64,000 nt of DNA from Diabrotica undecimpunctata (Eukaryota > Arthropoda > Insecta > Coleoptera > Chrysomelidae), in NCBI RefSeq assembly GCF_040954645.1, contig NC_092804.1, positions 42,499,753 through 42,563,752 on the forward strand. Direction: 5' to 3'. Of this stretch, positions 11,225 through 22,489 are shown one piece after another. The notes beneath the pieces are model-generated. The model did not search any database. It saw only the letters and a program-made list of their open reading frames with translations, and was not told the DNA's origin. Position 1 is the stretch's first letter, and each line of letters starts with the position of its first letter. The position numbers and the translations under genes are program-made.

Positions 11225-11970
11225 TCTTTTATTTATACAAATGACAGTTAAAATAACAGGTGATATATTATGCTTCGACATGTTTTACTATTGACAATAT
11301 GCATTGTTTTCAGTTGTTTGTTGCGAAATTTGTTTTGTTCGTTTAGTTAATTCTTCTTCGTAGAAGGCCAGTTTTAAATAAAAAACTATGAATTTGAATA
11401 TATCGTTTGTACGAAAATGCTTTAAAATAGTGCTTTTATAAACTATAATTCAATTATAAATGAAAATGATTTTTCTCTTTTTATCCACAACATATCCACA
11501 ATATCCTTTTTCCAAGAATATTCTTAACTAGGATAACTAGATAACTAGGAATTTCATACCGTGCCTCTTTGTTTCTCCTTCGCGTATTGTTCTTCAAATA
11601 ATTTAGTCTTACACTTTTTCCGGACTTTAGCTGCCTTACATTGAACAGATTATGTCTTCATACCTCAACCAAACTCTCTATTAGTGAAATTCTTTAATAC
11701 AAATCTTTTCACTCTCTTCGCATATCTTTTTGGCTACTGCCCAATAATTTCACATATACCCGTACCACTCTTAATGACTTTTCCTCTTTGTTTTTACATA
11801 TCTTTGCATTATTTTTTTCTAAGAAATCTCTGCATTTTTTATTTAAAACACCTATTCCACATAAACCACGCAGGGTTATTAGTAGGATTACAAACAATAG
11901 TTTTAATATGATTATGTACATTAAACAGTATAATACAAATTTATATCTCTTAAATAATTTAATATATTTT
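11225..11970. other. No gene recognised
   Basis: AT-rich. Open frames at 11684-11997 are hydrophobic (F, Y, I, L) on both strands, as low-complexity AT-rich DNA gives. No motif found. Confidence 0.55.
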
Positions 11971-11973
11971 TGT

Positions 11974-12587
11974 CAGGATGGATTTGAGGTCGTCTGAAAT
12001 TCCATGCATTATTCTTTGATTTTGGAAACATGGGTAGTCAAGCAGGAAGTGTTTCACTGTAAATGAAGTGGAGCAATTGTTGGAAATTGGTGGTGGATCT
12101 TTATTGATCAAAAATTTGTATGTGACAGCAGTATGACCAATTCTTAAACGTTTTATAATTACTTGATCTCGTCTACTTGTGAGGTTATTTAAAGAGCTGT
12201 TCACCTTTGGGCATATTGGGTTTAATTTGGTTGCTGAATTTTCCCAGTAATTTTGCCAAATGTTATTGCAATGAACTTTTCAGGATGGATCTGAGGTCAT
12301 CTGAAATTCCATGCATTCTTCTTTGATTTTGGAAACATGGGCAGTCAAGCAGGAAGTGTTTCACTGTAAATGAAGTGGAGCAGTTGTTGCAAATTTGTGC
12401 TGGATCTTTACTAAATAAAAATTTGTATGTGACAGCAGTATGACCAATTCTTAAACGATTTATAATTACTTGATCTCGTCTACTTGTGAGGTTATTTAAA
12501 CAGCTGTTCACCTTTAGATATATTGGGTTTGATTTGGTTGCTGAATTTTCCCAGTAATTTTGCCAAATGTTATTGCAATGAACTTTA
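11974..12587 (-). repeat. 307-bp tandem duplication inside the I-like LINE tail
   Basis: The unit starting caggatgga at 11974 repeats at 12281, a period of 307 bp. The second unit ends near 12587 (gcaatgaacttt). By eye the units are about 95% identical. The duplicated part encodes the C-terminal CxxC/HFLLD region, so the tail is present twice. Confidence 0.9.
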
Positions 12588-13226
12588 ATCAGATGTTTCA
12601 TGTCACTATAAGGATATTTTGTAATTTTTGTATTATCTTCTAAGTTGATATGGCTTATAGTTGCTAGTTGATCTGTTTTTTTATTTCCCCAGATTCCAGT
12701 GTGTGATGGTACTCAAATGAAAGCTGTGTCCTTTCACATGGAATGAAGTATTTTTAATTCATTTTTTGTTGCTTGTGTAATTTGATTTGTTGTATAAATT
12801 TGCTTTAATTTCAATAACGCAATAAGTGAATATGTAATGATGATGCACTTCATAATGTTACTCTTTTTTTGAAAAAAAGTTACGGCTTTTAATATAGCTG
12901 TGGTCTCGCCTGTGAGTATACTACAATTTATAGGTACGTGTATGCTGTAGGAGCTTTCATCAGAATAGTAAGCAGCAGCATGTCCATCTGGGGTTTTAGA
13001 GGCGTCGGTAAAGATTTGTAAGTAGTTGGTGTAATGGGATATGATTTCTGCAGAAAGATGTTTAATTATCGAGAAGTTTGTATTCGATTTGGGGTACTTT
13101 CTTAGTGTTATATTAATGGTCAGTAGGCGGGTTGTCCATGGAGGGGAGATTGGATTTGTATATAGCAATAGACTAAGTTGATCCATGTTAAAATTTGTGA
13201 CTTTTATTCTTTCTATTAGAGGTATA

Positions 13227-13417
13227 TAACGGTAAAATCGAAGGAAAGAAATGGATAGGACGGAAAAAAAACTCTCTTGGTTGAGGAATTTGCGGCAGTG
13301 GAGAGGTTTGACAGCGGACCAATTGCTACACGTAGCGCAAGACCGAGATCAATATAAAAATATTATAAGCATGGTAGTCGCCGACGTTCCGTAGGGATAT
13401 GGCACTCTAAGAAGAAG
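13227..13417 (+). mobile_element. 5'-truncated RTE-like LINE insertion (191 bp) with target duplication
   Basis: The insert encodes GKIEGKKWIGRKKN, then in other frames the LRQW and VAQDRDQYKN blocks and ends in aagaag, the 3' end of the RTE-like family. It lies in opposite orientation inside the I-like LINE. The 12-bp sequence attagaggtata occurs at 13215-13226 and again at 13418-13429, an exact target-site duplication. Confidence 0.92.
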
Positions 13418-13689
13418 ATTAGAGGTATACAGTTTGTTGTCTTTTTAAAAGAGAGGATGCCACGGTGAGAAATTTGAGAGAAAAGAGGATGTTGTTTTTG
13501 AATTGAAATGTTGACAATGTAGTTTAGTGATAATTGTTGTCGCCTTATGTTTAGAAGTGGCTCCTTAGCTAGAACTTGTAGACTACTAGTGGGACTGGTT
13601 CTAAATGCACCAAGTGCCAAATCTCAGCTTTGTTATTGCCTGTAAAGGTCATTAAGCTGTATTAAACGTACTACATCCTATGAATATGT

Positions 13690-14335
13690 TGTTTTAAATT
13701 ATCTTTATAATTATATTGTCGTTTATTCTGTATACAGATGATTACGTACGTCTTCATTTCTTATTGGATCTTTATTATATTTTCACCATTCTAGAGGTTT
13801 ATAGTTGATAATATTTCTCTCTGTAAAAATTCGCGCTGTGTCTTTCGATTCGATCATTTCACCATTGTCCTAATAAATTTAAAGTAGTTGAAGGATAGAG
13901 TGGCCCAAAATGATCCTTGCGGGAAAAACAATCCTTCACATTATTTTTAGGACTAGTAATGCCATCTGTATTTGTAGTGGCATACCCACCACCCAACGCA
14001 CTTCTGCAGTTAGTTGAATATAAGCCTCTAGCGTAGAAACTTCGTATTCCCCAATTTCACATCCTTACATTCCATCACTTAAACAGTGATGTTATATAAA
14101 TTTGATATAAGGTGAGTTCCTTGAAACTGTACTGTAACTTTTAATCAAGTAGAAATGTTCAATTTTGATATAGTAGATATAAGTCCAATATTTTGTCGAT
14201 AATTTGAGATGTTTACGAAATGCCAAACCTTGGCCGAAACGTAAAAAACATGGCGACCAGAGAAGTGCGCTGGTTCGGGCAAAATGATCCCCATGGTGTC
14301 GGGATAAATGATTCCGGGCTCATCCTGTCCTCTCT
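13690..14335. other. Upstream flank of pogo element; no gene recognised
   Basis: Two stretches, 13899-13930 and 14275-14330, share caaaatgatcc followed by a similar second half (ggga..aa.gatTcc). They could be subterminal repeats of the pogo element that follows, but no matching right end was found. Confidence 0.4.
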
Positions 14336-14339
14336 AGTA

Positions 14340-15600
14340 AAAAATTTATTATTGAAAAGGAAAAAACAAGCTAGCCACGGACCATTTAAAGAGACTTGGA
14401 AGCAAAACTAGTATATTCACCGAAGAACAAGGACACCAGCTTGTAACCTATATTCTCGACATGGAAAGCCGAATGTATGGCCTTACCACCAAAGAGGTAA
14501 GGTCTATGGCGTCCCAACTCGTAATTAGAAATGCCATTTTGCATGGATTTTCGAACTAAACAAAACTTGCTGGTAAAGACTGGTTAAAGGGTTTTCGTAC
14601 GAGGCACCCTCTACTTTCACTGAGATCTCCTGAAGCAACAACGATCGCTAGAAGTCGTGATTTTAACAGAACTGTTGTAACAAAATTTTTCATTTTGCTT
14701 AAGACCATATTGGATAAAACGCCATTTCCCTACCCAAGATATATAATGTAGATGAGACGTCTGTGAGCACAGTATCAGGAAAAAACTGTAAGATTCTTAC
14801 CAAAAGAGGTCGGAAACCAGTTGGTAGAGTAGTCTCTACCAAAGGAAGTGTATCTACTACCGCAGTCATGTGTGTCTGCGGGAAGTTCATGTGTTCAACA
14901 TATGTTAGTTTTTTCCCGAAAGAGGATGATTTCCCAGAGTAAGACGAACCAGAAAACATGCAACAAACTGGAATTTTCATCATAACATTGCCTTTAACCC
15001 CAGTTCAGCAAACCCCTTATAAGAAAAATTGTGGTCAGGGAATTACTTCAGACAACGATGACCTTGACGAATAAGAAATTGAGCCTTCTTCTTCCGTTAT
15101 TTGTCAGCATATTGACACTAGCTCTGCATCTGTACCTTCGATCTCTTTTACTATTTTTCCGAAAGATATTTGCCCATTTCCCAAGTCGTCACAACCACGA
15201 AGCATTACTAAACGAAAATCTGTTGGTACGCTTATTCTTACAAACACGCCTTACAAAGTCCAGCGTTAAGGTGAGCGACAAAAAAAGGAAGAATTGAACA
15301 AAAAGAGAGCTGTTAAATTAAAAAATAAAGCTGCAGTTAATGGGAAGCAAAAAGGGAAAAACAAGAAACCACGTTCAATTAAAGTTATAAAATTTAAAAG
15401 AGAAGGACCTATATGATGAAGATGCAGAGTGTTTTATTTGTTCTGATACTTTTCTAAGATCTCCCGCAGGGGAGAACTAGATGCAGTGTACTATTGTCAA
15501 ACGTGGACCCATGATGAATGTGCTGGAACAAAGGACAATAACTGCGACTTTTACACCTGCGATTATTGTAATGAAAATGATAGTTTGTAAGAAGTTGTAA
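14340..15600 (+). pseudogene. pogo/Tigger-type transposase pseudogene with C-terminal PHD-like finger
   Basis: Pieces in several frames follow the order of an insect pogo-type transposase. They include TSIFTEEQGHQLVTYILDME and MYGLTTKEVRSMA (DNA-binding HTH part), KDWLKGFRTRHPLLSLRSPE (CENP-B-like HTH), then FNRTVVTKFF, and the first catalytic block NVDETSVSTVSG with the Asp codon at 14751-14753. A block GRVVSTKGSVSTT follows. Just after 14990 the sequence jumps to the C-terminal region (PFPKSSQPRS), so the second and third catalytic Asp regions are deleted. At 15420-15580 a frame reads ECFICSDTF, then CxxC/H-C pairs and CDYC, a PHD-like zinc finger seen at the end of some insect pogo transposases. 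Frameshifts and stops throughout. Confidence 0.85.
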
Positions 15601-15604
15601 TTAT

Positions 15605-16225
15605 TGTACTACATAATTCATGCTTAGTTACTCACCATATTATATGGAATTTATTTTTTTTATTAGAGTTTAAATGGTTTTATTTTCTTACTAAATATAT
15701 AACATTTCTTTCTAAAATTATGTTTACTAATTTATTTCTTTTTATTTCTAATAACAAATACATGTTTTTTCTGAGACTATCTTTATTCTTTTCGTACAAT
15801 TCCTAATATTATTTCATTCGTTTACATTTTTGATGTTTACACGTGACACTTGTTGACATTATGACTGTCAATGCACCATTCGATTATTTGATCGTTTTTG
15901 TCTTTCTATTCTTGTTTATGATTCATGATTCAAACGGTTCTTTCCATAACTAATAATTAACTGAAGTTTAAAATTTTATTATACTTAAGTACATTTTTTA
16001 CGTTAATATGGGTATATAATGGTATACTGTTTGATTAGGAGTATAAATGATACTTTTTGTGGTGAGGCTGTACGTTTAACATTAAGCCGAAAAACAAAAA
16101 GTCATTTTTACTCCAAATAGAACATACTATTTTTGTTTTCAAACGTCGCAAATGATTGTTATGTTACTATGGTCACTTATATTGATTGCCACTTTGAGAA
16201 ATAAGAAAAAACACCGATTTTTGCG
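15605..16225. other. No gene recognised
   Basis: AT-rich flank of the pogo relic. No right-end TIR could be paired with the left side. Confidence 0.5.
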
Positions 16226-16231
16226 CTACTC

Positions 16232-16438
16232 ATGAAGTTTTCTGAACGTTTGTGCTTATTGTCGCCCAACAGTACGAGTATTATGTCTGATTCCGAAGAT
16301 TCCACCGCAACGCGTATTCCTCCAGATATTTTGTGTACTGAAAAGACTGCAACCGAAGGATTGTTGCCTACCAAGTCCACTGCGGTCCACAAGTCAATCA
16401 CGTCACAAAAACGAATACTTTATGTGAAATTGGCTTTA
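16232..16438 (+). pseudogene. Possible N-terminus of a Crypton-like (tyrosine recombinase) ORF
   Basis: A short frame reads MSDSEDSTATRIPPDILCTE followed by a TEGLLPTKS block. The ENLLPxKSxxxYxxxYxxF motif opens many insect Crypton-like recombinase ORFs. Here it breaks off after VHKSIT and runs into a LINE fragment. The match rests on one motif; a host exon or chance is possible. Confidence 0.3.
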
Positions 16439-16444
16439 TTACTG

Positions 16445-16800
16445 AATGCTTAGAATATCATGGACACAGCACATTACGAATCAAACACTACTAAACACCA
16501 TAAATAGAGAGTTAAAACTTATAACACCGATTAAGAAAAGAAAAACCTTGTACCTAGGCCACATAATCAGAAATGACAAATATAACCTTCTACAAATTAT
16601 AATTGAAGGTAAGATAGAGGACCGAGGAGGAGTAGGCAGAAGAGCCATATCTTAGCTCCGCAATATCAGAGCTTGGATGGGCTTGAACGTTAAACAGTTA
16701 CTAAGAGTAGCGCAGAATAGAGAATATTTTAGTGTAGTGATCGAAAACTTCCAGGGATGGAGTGCACCAGAAGAAGAAGACTCTGCCAATGAGTATCGAC
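16445..16800 (+). mobile_element. RTE-like LINE, 3' end
   Basis: The frame at 16446-16655 reads LRISWTQHITNQTLLNTIN, then KKRKTLYLGHIIRNDKYNLLQ and GKIEDRGGVGRRA; after one stop it resumes with LRNIRAWMGLNVKQLLRVAQN and ends APEEEDSA near 16790. Only one in-frame stop (near 16652) interrupts it, so it is a fairly young 5'-truncated copy. 3' end agaagaagaag. Confidence 0.85.
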
Positions 16801-16804
16801 CTAA

Positions 16805-17920
16805 CGAACACGAAAATATCTTTTATTTTATTTCACTCACCAATTTGATTACAATAAATAGCCTACATCAGAAAATAAGTGACTGTTCGTTATTCATGTT
16901 TAAAATTAAAAAAAAAGAACAAATTTCTATCTGAATAATACTATAGAATACTATGTTAGGTAACGTTTGAAGTAGTTGATTTATTTAATGTAAAATGTAT
17001 TATAATCGCCCATTTTTTTGCTTTATCCCTATCTGGAATCTCTTTCTAAAATTACACAGACATGTCTCGTGTAACTGTCTCTCATTACGTCTTATTTGAT
17101 CTCCCTCTGCTGCTCCTTTCAGAAAGTTGCTAGTGGTTTTTCTTATTGGATACCTATTATTTCAGCTTTAAACCTTATTATAATTTTAACATTATGCTCT
17201 TTCATTTTGGCATAAATCTCCGCGAGTTTTTGCAACATTTACCTTCATTGCCATTTTTTGTCTAATAAACCTCTCGTTTGGTTCCTTGTTCTGTATTCCT
17301 TGTTCTGTATTACCAACCATTATTTTTATTTTTTGTAAAAGCTATATAAATGGATGAAAGTTACCTTTAACATAAACTCAATACTTTTTGTATATTTGCT
17401 TAGACATAAGTCCTTTTCATAAATAATAAAGGAAAATTATTATCAAGCATAAAATCTTTTAATATATCAATAATATTTGCTATTTCATAATAAACCATGT
17501 AACTTACTATCTTTACAACGAACTGTATTCTTGCATCTACATGCTATCCCACCTCACATGTGTTTTGGCTGACAATAAATTAAATTCCGCACGTAATTTT
17601 CTTTGGCGTATTACAACCTTATCAAATGAAAGCTGGACTCATAATTTTGCATCAAGTTTATTGGCCATAAAATCTGACTTGTTTATGAAAAGCTCAAAAA
17701 TCAACTTTCACAGGTACTGCAGGTACATGTTAGCATAATACCTACGTTTCAGGATTTATTGGCAAGAAGAATTAGTCAAGAAAGCTAGGATGGATATAAT
17801 TTGCAAGAAGTGAGTAATGTTTGCTACGCCCAAAATAAAAAAAAATCAGAGATTATACAACGGACATTTTATTTAGTATATGAAAAGAAGATTAGTCTTT
17901 TTTTAAATTGTTATTTAATA
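16805..17920. other. No gene recognised
   Basis: AT-rich, with a small T-rich imbalance near 17040-17340. No motif recognised in any frame. Confidence 0.55.
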
Positions 17921-17924
17921 TTTT

Positions 17925-18510
17925 AAAGATGAGTGAGATAAACTACTTGGTAAGTGTGGTGAAATGATTTAGATAGAAATAGTTTTTATGTATCTAGGAT
18001 AGGTATTACAGATAACTGGGCAACAAAATGAAGATGGATGCAGTAAAATTAGAGTGGGATGGATAAAGTGGAAGAAGGCGAGTAGGGTGTAGTGTACTAA
18101 AAATTAACAATAAAACAAATTCTATAAAACTGCTTTAAGTAGCTTTCTTGGTGGCTAAAAGAAAAGAAGAACAATAAAATATTTAGATGCCTTCGAAATA
18201 TGGGTTTTTAGAAGAATTCTACGCGTGTTTTGGACTGAACACAAAACCAGCCTGTGAATTCTGGAAGAGCTTAATATAAAAGAGAGGCTATTAAAAAAAG
18301 TAAACCGAGCATACTTAAATTTCTTGGGACACATAGCTAGAAGAACGGGGACTATGGAACTATTGGTAGTAGAAGGAAAGATAAAAGGCCGAAGACAGAG
18401 GGAATACCCATAACACGATGGGCAGATCAAATGAAGACTCTGATGGGAAAATTCCTACATGAAGCTGTTCATCTGATACAGGATCACAGCCAATAGAGGC
18501 AGCGAGCTAA
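17925..18510 (+). mobile_element. RTE-like LINE, connection and C-terminal region, decayed
   Basis: FMYLGI near 17985 is followed by a deletion. LDAFEIWVFRRILRVFWTEH, then ILEELNIKERLLKKVNRAYL, NFLGHIARRTGTMELLVVEG and KIKGRR lie at 18185-18400, and the tail MKTLMGK/LHEAVH at about 18430-18475. This is another RTE-like subfamily than at 16.5 kb. Frameshifts near 18400 and earlier. Confidence 0.82.
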
Positions 18511-18559
18511 TAATATTTAAACTGTCACCATTCCCTGACAAGGGGACTGAGGAGGGGAA

Positions 18560-18965
18560 GATGTAGCAAAAATGGAAGCCAATATAAGAGAGCACAGATT
18601 AAAATTGTTAGGGAATCTTCAACACAGAAATGGTAATCATACAATACGAAGAATCACTAACTTACAAGTTCCTGAAATAGGTAGGAGAAGAAGGCCAAAG
18701 CAGGCGTGGTGGAAGATGCTTAGACAACAAATGACTGTAAGGGATTAATATTGGTGAGACTAAGGTAGAAATTGATGGAGAAATATGATTTGAAAAGCCG
18801 ACATCGCAAATAGTCCAGTCGTCAGGGATTTGACCTCTAAAATTCATACTAACAAGCTGAATTTTTGCTGAAAATATCAACCTTGGAACCTCAAAAAATG
18901 CAAAAAGTTTACCACTCCTACCCCCGGCTTCCACTAAAACGCCACCTCATAGGGAAATATCTATT
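18560..18965 (+). mobile_element. LINE C-terminal fragment of a further family, with 3' UTR
   Basis: The frame from about 18571 reads MEANIREHRLKLLGNLQHRN, then IGRRRRPKQAWWKMLRQQM. This resembles the MRENRLRWFGHV...GRRRP-WW block of insect LINE C-termini. A tail WRNMI.KADIANS follows, then about 150 bp of apparent 3' UTR. A plus-strand stop lies near 18747. Confidence 0.65.
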
Positions 18966-18969
18966 TACT

Positions 18970-19790
18970 AAGAATCTGTACGCCGCGGAAAAAAATTTAT
19001 AAAATATAAAATGTAGCTAAGGTAATTTTGAACCGAAAGGTTAATTAGCAGTTTTTGTGTAGAAGGAACCGTTCTCTCAGAAACAATGCTTGAAGTGACC
19101 GGCGATTTTGAATGTAAGTTATGCGCGTGAAATCAATTTTGAATAAAATTTTTTATCTACTCCACGGTAAAAGTTCGATATCTTTTGATCAGAATGCCCT
19201 ATCGACAAAAATCAGAATGCATTTTAAAGGTGAAAAGTGTAGTGTATGCAATTTTTGTATTTTGCCGCAAATGAAGTCAGTTTTACGCTAAGCGTATATG
19301 TAATAAGATTACAAAATACACATTTGACTTACACCTTTCTAAAGTTTTGAGATAGAAACAACAAGAACCACAATTATTGAATCCTTATAATACAAATGTA
19401 ATTTAAAAAGTGGTACAGTAGTCGATGCTATTTTATATGCTAGCGCGAAGGTTCATACTATGTGTTCTGTACTTTAAAAATCAAATATTATTTTTAAAAT
19501 TAAATATAGTAATTTTATTATCTATTTATTATTATTTTATAGATTTTCATAGATTTTAACAAAATTGAAAAAGTTTACATGTTGTATAATAGGGATTCTC
19601 CTAGTCGCGTAAATGGACCCTTACAACTATTTCGTGACGCTCGTTTCGTGACGATCACCTTAACATTTTACTGTAGAGAAAAAATAATACAACAATACAA
19701 GTTTGGCTTCAACAAGTTCCAAAGTAACAATAATATTGAAGCAAACAGTAGCAAACAGGAAAAAAGTAGAAATACATGTAGATAATGCTT
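18970..19790. other. No gene recognised
   Basis: Mixed AT-rich sequence. Short palindromic stretches and a repeated cgtgacg near 19630-19655 suggest a DNA-transposon remnant, but no TIR pair or transposase motif was found. Confidence 0.45.
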
Positions 19791-19794
19791 CTCC

Positions 19795-19985
19795 TTCTTA
19801 AGATGCTTATCCGTTACAGACGTTGGTGAATAGTATGTCTAATTTCACTTTATTTGCTACTGCTCTAAATAGTCCAGTAATAGATATTTAAAATCACTGA
19901 CAGATTATAGAGCCAGGAACTTGCTCGTCTGCCGGACTCCTTCTGCCTGTTACTTTTCCTTGCAATATGAGCTGCAGTAGAAAAA
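19795..19985 (-). mobile_element. RTE-like LINE 3' end fragment
   Basis: On the minus strand: LQLILQGKVTGRRSPGRRAS (with frameshifts), SWLYNLRQWF-like, then LFRAVANKVKLDILF and NVCNG near the end, closing with aagaaggagaag. The layout matches the 41.1-kb and 61.6-kb copies. Confidence 0.75.
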
Positions 19986-19989
19986 AATC

Positions 19990-21120
19990 TTACGAAAGAG
20001 GAAAAGAAGGGATTTGAATAAACCAAAATGATTCAGAAGTGAACAAAAATTAAATAAAGGAAGAAATCAGAAATCCTCAGAGATGAAAATAGAAGTATTT
20101 ATTGAAAAAAATAGGAATATGGAATTTCTAAAAACATAACTAGAGATAATCGAAATAAGAATAAAAGATGAGACAGAGATAGAGAAACTCTAAAGATCAA
20201 ATTATAAAAACAATTTAAGCTGAGCAACTGAGCTACACAGAACAAAAAAAAAAGAAATAGAAAAACAACTTAAAAGAAAAGAGAAGAAAATAAACTCAGA
20301 ACTTCAACCTGAAATCACCAAATCAGAAATAAAGAGATTTTTACAAATTCTTGTTAGACAAATGGAAACGTACGAATTTATCACAATAATTATATAAAAA
20401 AAGATAAGGCAGACGAATAAAAAAATATACGAATTGATTACAAAAATACAGATTTAATATAATTAATCATGTGTAACAATGAAAATTTTAATTGATAGAG
20501 CTAATCGATAGCTAAAAAGACATTACCGTACCATTTAAGAACAACGATTAAATATTCTAACGTATTCAGTATTAATAGCAAACAGCTCTATTTGGGGAAG
20601 CTGTAGGGGTGATGACTCGGGCAGGAATTTATAGTAGTGGTAGAAGCATTTATATTCTACTAGAATAATGTGCCTATATATTTTAATGTTACATTGTGCA
20701 AGAGAAATAAACAGGAAAGCTTTTGAACTTAAGTGGACCCATAGACAAATATGCACGAGTAGCATTGAGAAACACTCGATCGATTGGCGGAATATGTGAT
20801 CAGTGTCACACTGGTATGGGTATCAAGTTATAAAATAACGCTGGAGTAGGCATCATTTGGGAGAAGGCTCCTATTAATTTTAAGGAAGAATAAGAACAGA
20901 TTTTTACTGGACGGAGTATAAGTTTATTCTAATCTGTAAATCGTATATAAAGTGAATTATTCACATCAACGTTATAGTTACTCAACGGAACGTGTGACCT
21001 TTAAATAATAACACTTTACATAAGTGTATTATTTACAATAATCCCCAATCAAACAAACACACAGCACTTTACATTTAGAAATATAAAACAATATACAATA
21101 GTTTGTATTGTCTATAGACA
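19990..21120. other. No gene recognised
   Basis: A-rich, lysine-like region at 20040-20350, then mixed sequence at 20540-20900 with higher complexity. No family could be recognised. Confidence 0.45.
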
Positions 21121-21122
21121 GA

Positions 21123-21620
21123 AAGTCGGTTGGACAGAGATAACCAGACAAGTGAGCTCCCACGTCGGCGTCGCTTAGGATTAGCCTGGGCAACGTTTGG
21201 TAAATTAAACTATGCATTTAAAGCGGACCTATCCAGATGCCTTAAAATGAAAATCTATGGCCAGTGTGTGTTGCCTGTACTCACTTACGGAGTGGAAACA
21301 TTAACACTCACAAAAAAAGTAGTGAATAAGATTCGCGTGACTCATCAAGACCAAGCAAGACGTCGTAAAACAAAAACAACAAACGCTATCGCGTCGCTTA
21401 AGTGGAATTATCAGGCAATTGATGAACAAAACGTATTGTTGAGTGGAGACCAAGACAAGAAGCCCTACTGAGCAGAGGACGCCCCAATCAGATGGACTGA
21501 CGACCTGAAGCGTATTAGCGGTAACTGGATGCAAGCCTCACGCGTCAGAGATACATGGAAAGAGCTGAAGGAGACCTATGCCCAGCAATAGACGCATACA
21601 GGTTGATGATGATGATGATA
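21123..21620 (+). mobile_element. RTE-like LINE, 3' end with (TGA)n tail
   Basis: The frame from 21130 reads DRDNQTSELPRRRRLGLAWA, LPVLTYGVETLTLTKK and IRVTH. There is then an internal deletion of the ERSMLG-type block, and the tail IRWTDDLKRISGNWMQ at 21487-21535. It ends in ttgatgatgatgatgat at 21602-21618, a 3' microsatellite tail typical of these LINEs. Same family as 8.6-9.3 kb. Confidence 0.87.
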
Positions 21621-21874
21621 TCATACTCTGATATTTCTATAATCCCCCATCTTGACCCAATTAAGTATTAAATAATATTTTAGATTATTTAATACTAATC
21701 CATGTAAAAATCCAATTAAGTAAAACAAACGCACAGCTGCATGGCGCACATCCGAAATATCCAATTTTCCATGACTTGGCTCGTAAATCAGGCTGAATAT
21801 GAGCGAAGGCATGGGTTATGTTGGTTTTAAGGATTACTGTGATTTGTTTCTTATTCATATAAATCTACTACTTA

Positions 21875-22485
21875 AAAAATCCCCCCCGTTAAGAAAAACG
21901 GGGCCAAATCTCACGATTTCGGTGGCCAGTTCACCTTACATCCATTTGAGATGATCTTGGCCTAAAATCGTACGTGCAGAATGTCCAATGTGGCAGGAAA
22001 TTTGTGGTACGTAGCGGCGTCCTGTTGAAACCACATGTCGGTGGTGTTTATATCATCCAATTCAGTCCAAAAAAGTTGTTAATCATTGATCTGAAAATTC
22101 ATACCAAACAGTGACTCTTTTGGGATGCAATGCACGTTCTTGGATCTTATCTGCATTGATATCGTCCGAAATTCGGCAATTATGTTTGTTGATGTACCAT
22201 TCATTTAAAAATATACCTCATTGTCCAAGAGACAGTTTTCAGAGATCATTCAACAAACATACGTCATTCGTCTATGGTCGTTTACCTTCAGCTTTTGAGT
22301 CAGTTGAATTTTGTACTAATACAGTTTTGCACTAATCGACTGCCTCGGATTCTCCTGCACACTTTTACGTATAGCAGTGATGTTTCTTAGTAGATATTGC
22401 ATTTCGTCGAAGTACAGATATTAAATGATTGTTTACTGAATTAGTGGACTCACATTTATCCACCAGCCTACGAATATTCCTTTCG
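21875..22485 (-). pseudogene. Tc1/mariner-type transposase pseudogene
   Basis: On the minus strand the order is INKHNCRISDDINADKIQER, then HPKRVTVWYEF, then a deletion, DDINTTDMWFQQDAATYHK (second catalytic Asp) at about 22030-22060, and NWPPKS.DLAPFFL (third Asp block) at about 21900-21925. This follows the insect type with YINKQNCRIW, QKVTVW, MWFQQDGATCH, WPPRSCDLTPLDYFLWG. Stops and the missing middle make it dead. No TIRs were identified. Confidence 0.78.
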
Positions 22486-22489
22486 AGTA

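Larger units (their letters stand above)
11974..13655 (-). mobile_element. I-like LINE, RNase H domain and C-terminus, with tandem duplication and nested insert
   Basis: On the minus strand, reading 5' to 3': an RT C-terminal block GAFRTSPTSSLQVLAKEP with LLNIRRQQLSLNY (about 13620-13510), then the nested insert at 13227-13417. Next is an RNase H domain with LQIFTDASKTPDGHAAAYYS (first catalytic D in DAS) and ETTAILKAV (catalytic E). The RNase H open frame is 12734-13186. The C-terminal region has RRDQVIINRLRIGHT, a CxxC and HFLLDCP, as in I-clade LINEs. Frameshifts separate the parts. The clade is inferred from the RNase H plus the RIGHT/CxxC/H-LLDCP tail. Confidence 0.85.

Noticed and set aside
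11684..11997. Hydrophobic ORFs suggesting a membrane protein
   Set aside because: Both strands give similar hydrophobic frames and there is no signal peptide or conserved motif; low-complexity AT-rich DNA is enough to explain it.
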